A DNA stretch of 64,000 nucleotides from Methanobrevibacter sp. Its GTDB lineage: Archaea; Methanobacteriota; Methanobacteria; Methanobacteriales; Methanobacteriaceae. Below are positions 22,801 through 34,800 of this stretch, one piece after another (within the stretch, counting starts at the first letter, position 1; each line of letters opens with the position of its first letter). Where the stretch lies: the NCBI RefSeq assembly GCF_017427765.1, contig NZ_JAFRSC010000027.1, positions 55,061-119,060 on the forward strand, in the 5' to 3' direction. The notes beneath the pieces were generated by a model. It saw only the letters and a list, made by a program, of their open reading frames with translations. It was not told the DNA's origin and made no database searches. The position numbers and the translations under genes were made by a program.

Positions 22801-25800
22801 AGTACGCTTTCACCTTGGAGATTGTTATATGTACCTAATGAGGATACTGAAATGATTGTATTCAGATTGTCATCTGTAATGTTTGCCCAGAATGAGAATG
22901 AACTATTCCATTCTTTTTCAAGGGATTGGTTACTGAAGATATCCATATAAGTTTGAGTCTTGATTGTTCCGTTATTGAATATCACATAATCAAAGTTATT
23001 CTTTTCAAGATATAATGTACCGTCGTTCCATACTGCATAAAGTACCGGATTGAGTGTGGAATCATAGTCTTTTTCAAGGAAAGTCATGTTTTTATTTGGA
23101 TTTGGACCGGTGATATTGTTTTTAGTCAGGTATGCGGTTGCGTTTTTATATACCCAAATTGCGTCATAACCTTTAAATGTGCTGTTGAATACGGTTGAGT
23201 TTCCATCGTGGAAGTAGATTGATCCACCCCAATCGTCTTGAGCACTGCAGTCTGCAAACTTGCTGCTGTCGACAGTTACATTACCGTTAACATAGATTGC
23301 ACCACCGTTACCTGTTGGAGCGGAAGCTGTATCGAATATTGAATTTTTAACTGCAATGTTGGTTGTGTCATTCAGGAATATTGCACCACCATGACCGTCT
23401 GCTCTGGTTTTGGTGAAGTTGCTTGAGTCAATAGTTACATTATCTGAATTAATCCATGAGATTGCACCACCGTTACCAAATGCAAATTCATTGTAGGATG
23501 ATATGTTGCTTACAACTGAATCGTTAGTGTTTATTGCGGAAATTGCTCCACCGTTTGCACTTGATCTGATGTTGTCGAATTTTGAATTTGAAATGTTTAC
23601 AAGAGTTGAATTTATTAAGTATAATCCTCCACCTTCACCGTAGAGTTGATTTGATGCATCAACATGACCTGAACCGGTAGTGTATCCAACAATAATATTG
23701 TCGATTGTAAGATTATTTACATTTTCAACTGAAACTGCTCCACCGTGTCTTGAAGCAAAGGAATATGTGAAGTTTGAATCAATAATTGTAGCATTATCAG
23801 CATGCAGTGAAATTGAACCACCGCTTCCTAATGCACCGGATGACTCGAATGTTGTATTGACGACATAGAAGTTGACTGAATTTTCATCAACGTATACACT
23901 ACCACCATTCAATGCAAATGAACTTATAAATATAGTATCTGAAATGGTACCATTAGTACCAATCCAGTCGATAGCTCCACCACGACCTGTTGTCAAGTTA
24001 ACTACCTGATTGTTTTTAAATGTTGAATTGCGCACAGTACAGTTGTCACTATCATAAGCTACATAGATAGCACCACCGCTTTGCCATGCAACATTGTCAG
24101 AGAAGGTGTAGTTGTTGATGTTGATGTTATCCACACCTAACCATGCAAGAGCCGCACCGGATATTGTAGCTGTGTTTGCAATGAATGTGTTGTTTACACC
24201 AAATCCTGATGTAGCATCGGCTTCCCTACATAAAGCTGCACCATATTTAGCTGTGTTGTACTCAAACAGAGTATTGAAAAGACCCATGTTTGAAGAGTTA
24301 CAGTCTATAGCACCACCGTTTTCAGTTGCAGTGTTGCTTGTAAATATTACATCGGATATTAAACTTTGACTTGAGACACCGTTCAAGTAGATTGCACCAC
24401 CATAAAGCGCATTGTTTCTTGTGAAGTTAGTGTATTTTACCTCACCTGCATATGCAAGCCAGTCAATAGCACCACCATGGTCTCCTGCAGTGTTATCTTC
24501 AAATACGGAGTAGTATACTTTATTAGTGGTTCCTTCACCACCTACATACACTGCACCACCATGCTGACCGGCAGTGTTAAAGTAGAAACGGGTGTCATTT
24601 AAAGTAACACCGGATCCTGTAATTTCAATAGCACCACCCATATTGACCGCATTGTTTCTTGTGAAAGTTACATTGGTAATGTTTGTATTACCAGAGGAAT
24701 TACCTGCAAATATTGCACCACCATAGTAAGCATTGTTGTTTGTGAAATTGGAGTTGACAATAGTAGCATTGTCTCCAACAATATCAATAGCACCACCGTG
24801 ACCACCGGTACCATTGGTAATGTTGTTTCCTCTAAATACGGAATGATTGATTATACAATTGTCACTATCATCTGAGATGTAAATAGCACCACCGCTATGG
24901 TCTGCAGTGTTTTCATAGAAGTAGTAATAATTGATGTTAATGTTATCAACACCCATCCAAGCAAGAGCCGCACCTGCAATTCCTGCATGGTTTGCGATGA
25001 AAGTGTTGTTGGTACCATGACCGCTGGTTGCACCGGATTCTCTGCATAAAGCAGCACCATACTCACCAGCATAGTTGGATTCGAATGTGAGGTTGTAGAT
25101 ACCGATATTTGATGCGTTACATTCTATAGCACCACCGTTTTTGGTAGCATTATTGAATTTGAATGTTGAATTAACAATAATGGTATTATTGGAGACACCA
25201 TTCAAGTAGATAGCACCACCATAAGTAGCTCTGTTATTTGTGAAGTTGGATTCGAAAATTTCACCTTCGTATGCTCTCCAGTAAATGGCTCCACCACGAT
25301 CTGTCGCATTATTTCCTTCAAAAATGGAAGTGTGTATCTTATTGGCTGTACCGACACCACCTACATACACTGCACTACCATTAATAGCGAGGTTATTATA
25401 GAATTCAGAATCATCAACATGTACTGCAGAAGCACGTAAGTAAATAGCACCACCATTTTCTTTAGCAATATTATCTTTAAATATAGTTCCATTTATAATA
25501 GTATTACCACTTGCAGCACCTGCATAAAATGCTCCACCTAATTTAGCAGTGTTGTTAGTGAAGTTAGAGTTTATGATTGTAGCATTAGAACCTATGCAGG
25601 TAACAGCTCCTCCAAGACCTAATAAATCACTAGGATAATAACCATCAGCATAGTAATATACGGTAGAATCTCCTTCCATAACTATTTGACCAATTAAATC
25701 AGGACTAGGAGCTACTGAAACTCCATAATACATTGGAGTTCCATCCCATGCAGTCCAACTAAATTCATCATTCCAATCATCAGTCACATTAGTTACATAG

Positions 25801-28800
25801 TTATTTTCGAAGTTACAATCAATAATTGAACAGTTATGACTATCTGCACCTACATAAATAGCTCCACCACCAATATCTGCGGAGTTATTAATGAAAGTGT
25901 AATTTCTTATGGTAATATTCACTGAATCCATCCATCCAAGAGCTGCACCTGCAACATATGCATGGTTGTTTATGAAAGTAACATTTTCACCGAAACCACC
26001 TTTAGCATTGACTTCCCTACATAATGCAGCACCGAATTGAGCAGTATTGGAATCGAATATAGTATGAGTTAAATTCATTCTAGTTGCATTAGAGTCAATT
26101 GCTCCACCATAGTATTTAGCAGAGTTATTTGTGAAGATACAGTGTGAAATTGAACTGTTATCTGATTTTCCACCTAAATATATTCCGCCACCATAATCAG
26201 CACAATTACTGGTAAAGTTGGAATAAGTAATATTACCTGAAGATGCAACCCAATTAATTGCACCACCCATACCGTCTTTAGCTTTGTTTCCTACGAAAAC
26301 GGATGCATTTATATTATTTGTAGTACCCTGACCGCCAACATATACTGCACCACCAGTAGTAGCATTGTTATAATAGAACTTAGATTCTGAAATATAAACA
26401 GCAGAAGCTTCTATACCAATAGCTCCTCCTTCAGCAACAGCAATGTTTTCACGGAATGTGGAGTTTGTTACGTTAATCTTTTTAGAACCGAAACCGACGT
26501 ATACTGCACCACCGTGATATGCACTGTTTCTAGTGAAAGTGGAATTTAGAACTAGACCCTCTTCGGAATACCATTCAATAGCACCACCATGACCGCCAGT
26601 ATCATTTACTACTTTATTATTGTCAAAGATACAGTTGACTATTTCACAGTTAGCACTGCCTTCACCAACAAATATTGCTCCACCACTATTGCCTGCAACA
26701 TTGTCATAGAAGTAATATGTATCAATATGTATTTTATTAGCATTAATCCATGCAAGAGCTGATCCGTTAGTCAAAGCAACGTTTGAGCGGAATGTGTTGT
26801 TGAATCCGTGTCCGCCGGTTGCATTGATTTCCCTACATAAAGCAGCACCGGTATCAGCGTAGTTAGTTGTAAATGTAGTATCGTAGAGTCCCATGTTAGA
26901 AGCATTACAATCTATAGCACCACCATTATAAATAGCACTATTTTTCTCAAATGTAGTATTAATAATTATACAATCTGGAGCAGTGGAATTGTAATATATT
27001 CCTCCACCATAACTTGCAGTGTTGTTTTCAAATAGACAATTATCTAAAGTACCGTTTCCTCCAGCCCAGAATATGGCTCCTCCTTTATCAATATCATCAC
27101 CATACTTACCGCTGGCATTACCATTTACAAAGTTTACATTAACAAAGGTAATGTTGGAAGCAGTTATGTTAAATATTCTGGAGAATCCTCTTGCATCAAG
27201 AGTCCAACCATTACCATAAATTATTAATGGTTTATCAATGAAATCTGCAGTAAGATTCATACATGACCAATCATATCTTTTATTGAAATCATCACGAGTA
27301 AATCTGTAGGATTTAGTTAAGTTGATTACATAGACATCTGTCTTATCTTTTTGTTGAGTAATGTTACCCATAATTGCATATTGAAGAATTTGGAAATCAC
27401 CAATTGTATCACCATATGCAGTTAGATTTTGAAGTGAAGTCTCCTTATACATATAGTTACCATCATAAAATCCGACGGTTATATTATACGTTTCACCAAT
27501 CTTTAGACCCTCATCAATGTCGACATAGACAAAGTCATAGACTTCGTTATAATGGCTTACAATATTACTTGGGTCTACAACAATCTGTTTAAAGAAAGTT
27601 TCGTTGGTAATATTTACAATCAATTTAAGTGAGTCAGTATCAACATCACCCGGTTTTGATAGGATAACTGTAATTACTGGAGCCTGACGGTCTGAAACAT
27701 TTCTAATTAATAACTCATAGTCAGTATTATCCAGGAATAATGAAGTTACAATGAAGTGAGTTGAGGACTCGGTTGCACAAAGGTCAGTTCTTTTTGAAAC
27801 AGGATCGATATGTCCAAGAGTATCAAAATTATTGTAATCCCTGTACTTATGTTCATTAATTATGTATAAAACAGCACCACCGTTATAGATAGCTGTGTTT
27901 TTAATAAATGTATTGTTATTAATTATGAGGTTTGCGGATTTCCAACCTCCGTTATATACTGCCCCACCATTGGCAGCATGTGAATTTTTAAATGTTGTGT
28001 CAATAATATTTATGTTTGATATATCCTTGTGATGGACATAAACAGATCCACCGTTACCGGTCGCATTGTTTCCATCGAAAATACAGGATTGTATTTGCTG
28101 ATTTGAATTGTTTATATAAATTGCACCACCATCAATCGCATAATTACTTGTGAAATTACAGCTGGTGATGGATCTTTCTTTTTTAAATCCTGAATAGATT
28201 GCACCACCATAATCAGCATGGTTTTTATCGAAGGATGAAGATGATATGGAAATCTCATAGTCATAATTATCCGGTTCAAAAATGGCTCCTCCTCTTTGAG
28301 CGCTGTTATTTGTGAAGTTATTATTTTTAATGGTTGCCTCATCTTGGCCAACATAAATTGCACCGCCTTCAACAGCAGTATTTCCGGTGAAATTATTATT
28401 TTGAACTGTTACACTTTTTGAAGGAATGTAAATAGCTCCACCATGATTTGCAGAGTTATTAATGAATACCATTTTCTCTATTGTAGCCCCTCCATAAGAC
28501 CAGTATAAAGCACCACCTTTGTCTCCAGCAAGGTTATTTATGAAAGTTAAATTAATGTATGAGACAATATTGCTAGCGGCATATAAACCACCACCATCTT
28601 GACTTGCATAACTGTCTGAAATTGTACAATTGTTGAGTATAATGTTTTTCTGAGCCCATATACTTCCACCAATACCACCCACATTACCTTCATCTTTGAA
28701 TGAAGCATTGTTACCAGTGAAGTTACAGTCATTAAAGTAAATATGATTTCCAGCAGGAGATATAAGAGTAACGGCTCCACCCTGATTTGCAGTATTGTTT

Positions 28801-31800
28801 ATAAATGTAACATTTTTAATTAAAATATAATCACATTCTTTAACTTGAAGAGCTCCACCACCATTGTTGTTTGTATATTTTCCTGCTTTAGCAGTGTTAT
28901 TTATAAATGTAGTGTTAACAAGAATAATATTGTACTCTGCAAGATGTTTTCCATCCCTAACTGACAAGTATACTGCACCGGCCTCTTTAGCAGACCAACA
29001 ATTTTCAAAGACACAATTACTGATAGTATAATTATCTTTAGCCCTTAAGAAAAGAGCTCCTCCTTGAATCCAACGAGCAGTTGTACCAACAAGATTGGTA
29101 CTTGTAATATAGTTTCCATCAAAAGTACAGTGGTCAATTATACCATGTGAACTTTTATCCCATAAAACAGCTCCCCCATCTGCTTTATCAGTAGCCTGAA
29201 CGGTATTGTTAATGAATTTAGAATCCCTAATATCACTGTAAGCTCCATTTTCTGAGTAGTAGATAGCTCCACCACCTCTAGTACCTGAACTTCCTCCAGC
29301 TTTTGCAGTATTGTTTATGAATATACATCCAAGAATATCGTTATCATTAGCACCGGAACCATCATTATTAGTACCTGACCAGAAAATAGCTCCACCGTTA
29401 TGTTGTGCTAAATTATTTGTGAAGTTTGAATAGGATATATCGGAATATGATCCTTTAGAGTAGATTGCACCACCTTCAGCAGAAACTGCTGAATCAAATA
29501 CTGATTCGGTAATATTAGCATAGTTACCTGCAATGTAAATTGCACCACCTTGATTATCCTTAGTATAAGTGGTTACACCTTTTCTTGCAAATGTTTTATT
29601 AAATGTAGAATTGATTATAGATGCGTATGCACCTTCAATATATATGGAACCTCCCTTATTAGTAGCATTGTTCATGGCAAATTTAGAATCTTTAACTGTA
29701 GCATGTACTGCCTTAATATATACTGCACCACCATTTGAAGATGAAGAAGAGGTTTGCATTATAGTCGAATTAATTATTTTAGAGTAATCACCGTTAAGAT
29801 AAATTGCACCACCTTCATTAATGGCCTGTGAACGGGAGATTGAAGAACCATTAATTACTGTGTTTACACCATCCACATAAATAGCTCCTCCCTGACCATT
29901 AGGAGCCATAGTGGTATTAGATTTAATTCCAGAGATAGTGGTATTCACACCACCGACATAAATTGCACCACCGTTTCCTGTAAGGGCGATGTCAATAGTG
30001 AAGTTACTGTCCTTAATATTTGCTAAATTACCTTCAACATAAATTGCACCACCATTGTTTGTAGCATTATTCATGCCAAATGCTGATTTTTCAATGGTTG
30101 CATCAGTACCGTTTACATAAATTGCTCCACCGCTTGTATCAGCAGAACTCATTTTAAGTGATGAACCGTTAATTACTGCGTTAGGACCATCAATATAGAT
30201 AATTCCACCAATACGTGCATGGGACTGTGTGAAATTACAGTCATTAATATGGGTATTGTTACCATGTACGTAAATAGCTCCACCTGCCTGTGAAACATTG
30301 GTTTTTGTGAATACTGATTTTTCAATGGTTGCATCAGCACCGTTTACATAAATTGCTCCACCATCTACATAACGAACTGCACTAGTGCTGTCCTTACCAC
30401 CTATACATTGTGCGAAGTAAGACTCTGAAATGTTTGCATTAGCACCTAAAATGTAGATTGCACCACCTGATGATGTTGTGGAGTTGGTCATTGTAATATT
30501 GGATTTTAAAATAGTAGCATTTTCACCAGCGATATATATTGCTCCTCCTGCAACAGCAAAACTGCGTTTTGTGGAAATATAATTAATTGTCACATTATGA
30601 CCTTGGACGTAAATAATTCCTCCTTCTTTACCATTGGCCATGTCGAAAGTACAATTTATTATATTTGAATTATTACCGAATACATAAATTGAACCTCCAC
30701 CGGTGGTATATGCTTTGCCTTGTTCGACTACAGTGTGGGAAACATTATTTCTTTCAAAGTGAGACTCTGAAATAGTAACATTGTTACCGGTAGCAAATAT
30801 TGCTCCTCCTGCAATTAAAGCGCCTGATTGAATGAAAGTGGATTTGGTGATTGTAACATTATTACCGTTAAGGGAGATTGTACCACCGTTTGAGTGTGAG
30901 CCGTTAAGGCTTATTCCCTTATTATCGAAACAGGTAATGTTATATACATAACCATGGTCTCCTTTCCATATGATTGCACCACCGTCGTCTCCGGCAAGGT
31001 TGTGTTCGAAAGTGGAATTATATATTTCACAGTTTAATCCTTCTACATATAATGCTCCACCGTCTTCGGTTGCATTACAGTTTGTAAAAGTACAGTTATT
31101 GAGTGTAGTACGGTCACCTACAATTTCAATTGCTCCTGCATTATTTGGAGCGGAACATCTGTCAAACAAGGTGTTGGTAATGTTTACATCATCACCTGCT
31201 AAGAATATTGCACCACCATCAGTTTTACTGATGTTTGCTCCTTCAGTTACATTTGCAAATGACCTTCCTAAAATGAATTTAGAATCTTGAATTGTAATGT
31301 TTGAACCGACAAGACAGATTGTACCTCCTCTAGTTGATGAATTGAATCTGCCTAATCCGGTATTGTTAGTGAATGTTGTGTTATAAATGGAACAGTAATC
31401 TGCACCGTGGTCGAAGTTAATAGCACCACCGTCATCATAAACTGTGTTGTTTTCAAAGTCACAGTTCCTGATAGTGTTGTTGGTGGAACCTTGATCAAAG
31501 TTAATAGCACCACCATTACGGCGACCGAGGTTGTTGTAGAATTTGGAGTCTAAAATTTTACAGTTGGTTGCATTTACGTCAAATGCAATAGCACCACCAT
31601 GACCTGTAAGGTCATAATCGACTTTGGTATCATCGTTTGATTCATTTCTTTCCTGAGTGTAATTTGCCCAGGTGTTGTTTGCAGTTCCTTTTGCATAGTT
31701 GTTAATGAATTTACATAATTCAAATGTTGCATTATCATTATCTTGTAAGAACACTGCTCCACCACGACCGACTGAAGTACAGTTGGTGAATGTTGCATTG

Positions 31801-34800
31801 TAAATGTATAAATGATCACCGGTAATCATGATTGCACCGGCATCTCCACCGGTTGTATTTGTATCCCAATGGCTTGAATCCCAACCAGCATATTTTACTT
31901 TTCCGTCTTTACTGGTTAGTAATGAACCACCATAGTTAGTGGCATTTATAATAGTAATGTTTTTCATTTCACCGTAATCACCGTCATAGTAAATAGCACC
32001 AGCTGAACGTGCTGCACGAGTATTGTTGAAAATACAGTTGTAGATTTTACCGTAGTTAGCTCCTGCCAACCAGTCTACTCCCCCACCGTTTGTTCCTGAA
32101 GTACAGTTTGTGAAGTTACATAAGTTATAGGTTATATTGTCAGAACCGGTCATGTATGCTCCACCACCACGACGGGCAGAGTTGGAATCAACAAATGAAC
32201 AGTTGTATACTAAACCTATATTTCCATTCCAAAGAATAGTACCTCCGTCTCCACCGAAGTATTGGTCAATACCCCAGTCAACAGGGGAGATGATAGATTC
32301 TGAAAGTGTGATATTTATCTCATCTAATTTTTTGAAATCTGTTCCGAGATATACATAAGATTCAAAGTGATTTATATCAGATGATAAAGATTGATTAATT
32401 ACATATAATTTACCAGTTTGAGGTGTATCAATCAATTCATTTATGTTAATTTTTCCAGCATTTGTAACATTTATGATTATAACATCACCCATTGTTATGG
32501 CATAAGTGTATTCCCATGCTGTACCGGTTGCTCTGTTGTTGGTAAATCTTGAGTTTTTAATTGTACCATTTTGACCGTGCCAGAAGATTGCACCACCATT
32601 ACGGTGAGCAGTGTTATTAATAAAAGTACCATTATCTATTGAACCGTCTTCAGCACCATCATGCCAGTCAATAGCACCACCATTGGTACCTGCAACGTTG
32701 TTTTCAAAGTAAACATTCCAGAAGGTAGTATTTTTATTACCATGACTACAACAGTCTAGGTATACCGCACCACCACGGCCACCCTCAATGTAATCATCAT
32801 TCTTAATAGCTTCATTTTCAATGAATCTGCAGTTATCAACATCACCGTTAATACCTGCCCAGTAGATTGCACCACCATCACCAATATTACCATAACTACC
32901 AGGACGGACACCTTTAGCAGTGTTATTTGTGAAGTTAGAATATGTTATATTACCATCATGACCTCTCCAGTATATTGCACCACCATTAGAGTTTGCAATA
33001 TTGTGGTTGAATGTGGAATTAATTACCTTACCGTTATGTGCTCCTTCGTGCCAGTCGATAGCACCACCATTAGTACCTGCAATATTCCTTGTAAAGTTAC
33101 AGTTACTGAATGTGGTATTGGTACAGTTATCAGTTGCACTACCTTGGAGATATATAGCACCTCCACGACCACCGGAATTAGTAGCCTCATTGTACTTGGC
33201 CTCATTACTGATGAATCTACAATCATCTACAGTACCATTAGGACCAGTCCACATTACAGCACCACCATAACCGCCATAAGTCATATCACCATAAGTATCT
33301 AAAGCCTCTTTAATACCTAAAGCTGTGTTATTGGTAAAGTTGGAATGTTTGATTTCACCACCAATACCAGACCAAAATACAGCACCACCAGACCTATTAG
33401 CAATATTATCCTCAAATACGGAATTTAGTATATGACCATTTCTAGCACCATGATACCAATCAATAGCACCACCATTAACACCAGCAACATTACTTATAAA
33501 AGTACATGTATCAAATCTAGTATTATTACAAAGACCTTCACTACTACCTTGAAGGTATACTGCACCACCTTTATTAGATGCATCATTAGTAGTGAAAGTA
33601 CAGTTATATACAGTACCATCTGAACCTACCCACATGATAGCTCCACCATTACCTCCATAGGTCATAGTACCATAAGAGTCTTTATCCTCAAATATACCTA
33701 AAGCTGTATTGTTGGTAAAGTTGGAATGTTTAATATTACCTATAGTACCGAACCAGTATATTGCTCCACCACTACGGTTAGCAGTATTATTGGTGAATGT
33801 GGAGTTAAGTACATAACCATAATGAGCACCTTTAACCCAATAGAGTGCACCACCATTAGAACCAGCAGTATTGTCAATAAATGTACAAAGTTCATACTTG
33901 GTATTATTATTAGTAGGGTCAGTAGTAGTATTAGATAAGAAAGAGGCACCACCATAGAGTCTAGCAGTATTGCCGATGAAAGTAGTGTTATATACATAAC
34001 TGTCATGAGCTCTAACTACTATTCCACCACCATTACCAGGATAGTAAGGTGTAGTACCAGCCACATTAAATAATCCCCTAGCTTCATTATACTTAAAGGT
34101 AGAGTTATACATTTTGAAATTAGTACTTTGCATACCTACTGCTCCAGCAGAACCGTTAGCAGTATTATGCTCAAAAGTACAGTTTATAATAGTACAATTA
34201 GTGAAACCATCCTTACTTGCAATAGCTCCACCATTCAAACCAGCATAGTTATCAACAAATGTAGAATGACTGATTTTTACATTATTAGCATCAACTATAA
34301 ATACTGCAGCACCTGCACCAATACCATCATTACCATTGTTTACAGCACGATTACCGCTGAAGTAGGAATTGGTGATTGTACTGCCACTGCCTTTGATGAA
34401 TACTCCGGCACCATTACCGTATGTTGCAGTGTTGTCTGTGAAATTACAGTTATCAATATGAACTTCACCATTTGCAAATATAGACCCTCCGTGACCTGTT
34501 TGATCACCATTTGGCAAAATAGTTGAATTAGCATTAACAAATGTAATTCCTTTCAGTGTTACATTAGCGCCCGGTGCAATAAAGAATATTCTGGACATGT
34601 AATTTCCATCAATGATTACATTACCGTTACCATTAATGGTTTTAGTACCAGTTATTTTAACACCAGTTTTAAGTCCGCTATCTGTAGCATCATTATATGT
34701 ATAGTTCTTAATCAGAGTAATATCTGATCCTCCGTCTACAATGCCCTGTAAGTCAGTAAATGAACCTTCATTCGCATTTCCTACCAGGTCATTTGATTCG

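Noticed and set aside
28000..34700. CRISPR-like or satellite repeats
   Set aside because: The short recurring gcaccacc motifs are codon-phased GGA(I/V) rungs of a beta-helix with variable spacing, not identical repeats with unique spacers.
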